A DNA stretch of 29,587 bases from positions 1-29,587 of the forward strand of contig CAZBFR010000003.1 of assembly GCA_964491425.1 (NCBI GenBank). The letters are read 5' to 3'. Made by a program: the position numbers and the translations under genes. The first letter of the stretch is position 1, and every line of letters starts with the position of its first letter. The notes under the pieces are model-generated. The model did not search any database. It had not been told where the DNA came from and saw only the letters and a program-made list of their open reading frames with translations. This document shows positions 29,577 to 29,587 of the stretch, piece after piece. The stretch is from CAYFMS01 sp964491425 (GTDB lineage: Bacteria > Patescibacteriota > Patescibacteriia > UBA9934).

Positions 29577-29587
29577 CGTACATATGT

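Noticed and set aside
1..29587. UGA reassignment as in some CPR lineages
   Set aside because: UGA terminates parA and folC, and tryptophans are UGG, so the standard bacterial code applies.
1..29587. Insertion sequences, integrases or prophage genes
   Set aside because: No transposase, integrase or phage structural motif was found; the only mobile element supported is the group I intron.

Overview
The window looks like a chromosomal segment of a Candidate Phyla Radiation (Patescibacteria) bacterium. The assignment is an inference from four things: compact housekeeping genes with 1-4 nt spacings, a shortened Rel, many promoters placed so close to the ATG that the mRNAs would be nearly leaderless, and large Cys-rich surface proteins carrying an N-terminal VirB2/TrbC-like pilin module. 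UGA is used as a stop (parA, folC), so the code is the standard bacterial one. Five runs of exactly 100 N are present. Reading frames cross them in phase, so they look like masked real sequence rather than arbitrary scaffold gaps.

Layout. Positions 1-1510 (minus strand) form a G+C-rich accessory block: two putative lipoproteins (one cut by the window edge, one ending in a MopE-like acidic metal-binding motif) and a 38-aa membrane peptide, all with good Shine-Dalgarno sequences. At 1648-2376 (minus) lies the initiator tRNA-fMet(CAU) gene, split in its anticodon loop (U33|C34) by a 652-nt group I intron. The intron encodes a 149-aa PD-(D/E)xK homing endonuclease of the I-Ssp6803I type. Two paralogous membrane proteins follow (plus), then parA-parB (plus), which converge on a bifunctional rel (minus) with a shared CTAG stop. 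The 6.9-7.37 kb gap holds two diverged copies of a ~165-bp element with compensatory base changes and G-rich tails, followed by an orphan 151-aa gene with its own terminator.

Positions 7929-14250 (minus) form one operon transcribed der-pth-dprA-folC-topA. It runs from a strong promoter lying over the stop codon of the upstream LytR-CpsA-Psr gene to a strong terminator after topA. LCP (minus) and lepB-hisS (plus) diverge from overlapping promoters. Next come rpsU and a gatB/yqeY-like gene, each with its own promoter and terminator.

Positions 18644-29565 (plus) form a three-gene surface operon with 1-nt spacings: a 576-aa pilin-module/Ig-like protein, a ~2827-aa giant with the same pilin module followed by Ig-like, IPT/TIG, DUF4215 Cys-rich, pseudopilin-like and vWA-like regions, and a 234-aa single-pass protein with Cys-pair repeats and a calcium-binding-like tail. 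A further near-leaderless promoter starts a gene at the right edge.

The most interesting items are the tRNA-fMet intron, whose endonuclease ORF lies in the P1 loop and whose last codons double as the internal guide sequence and P2; the undescribed tandem element at 6961-7301; and the pilin-module giant surface operon.
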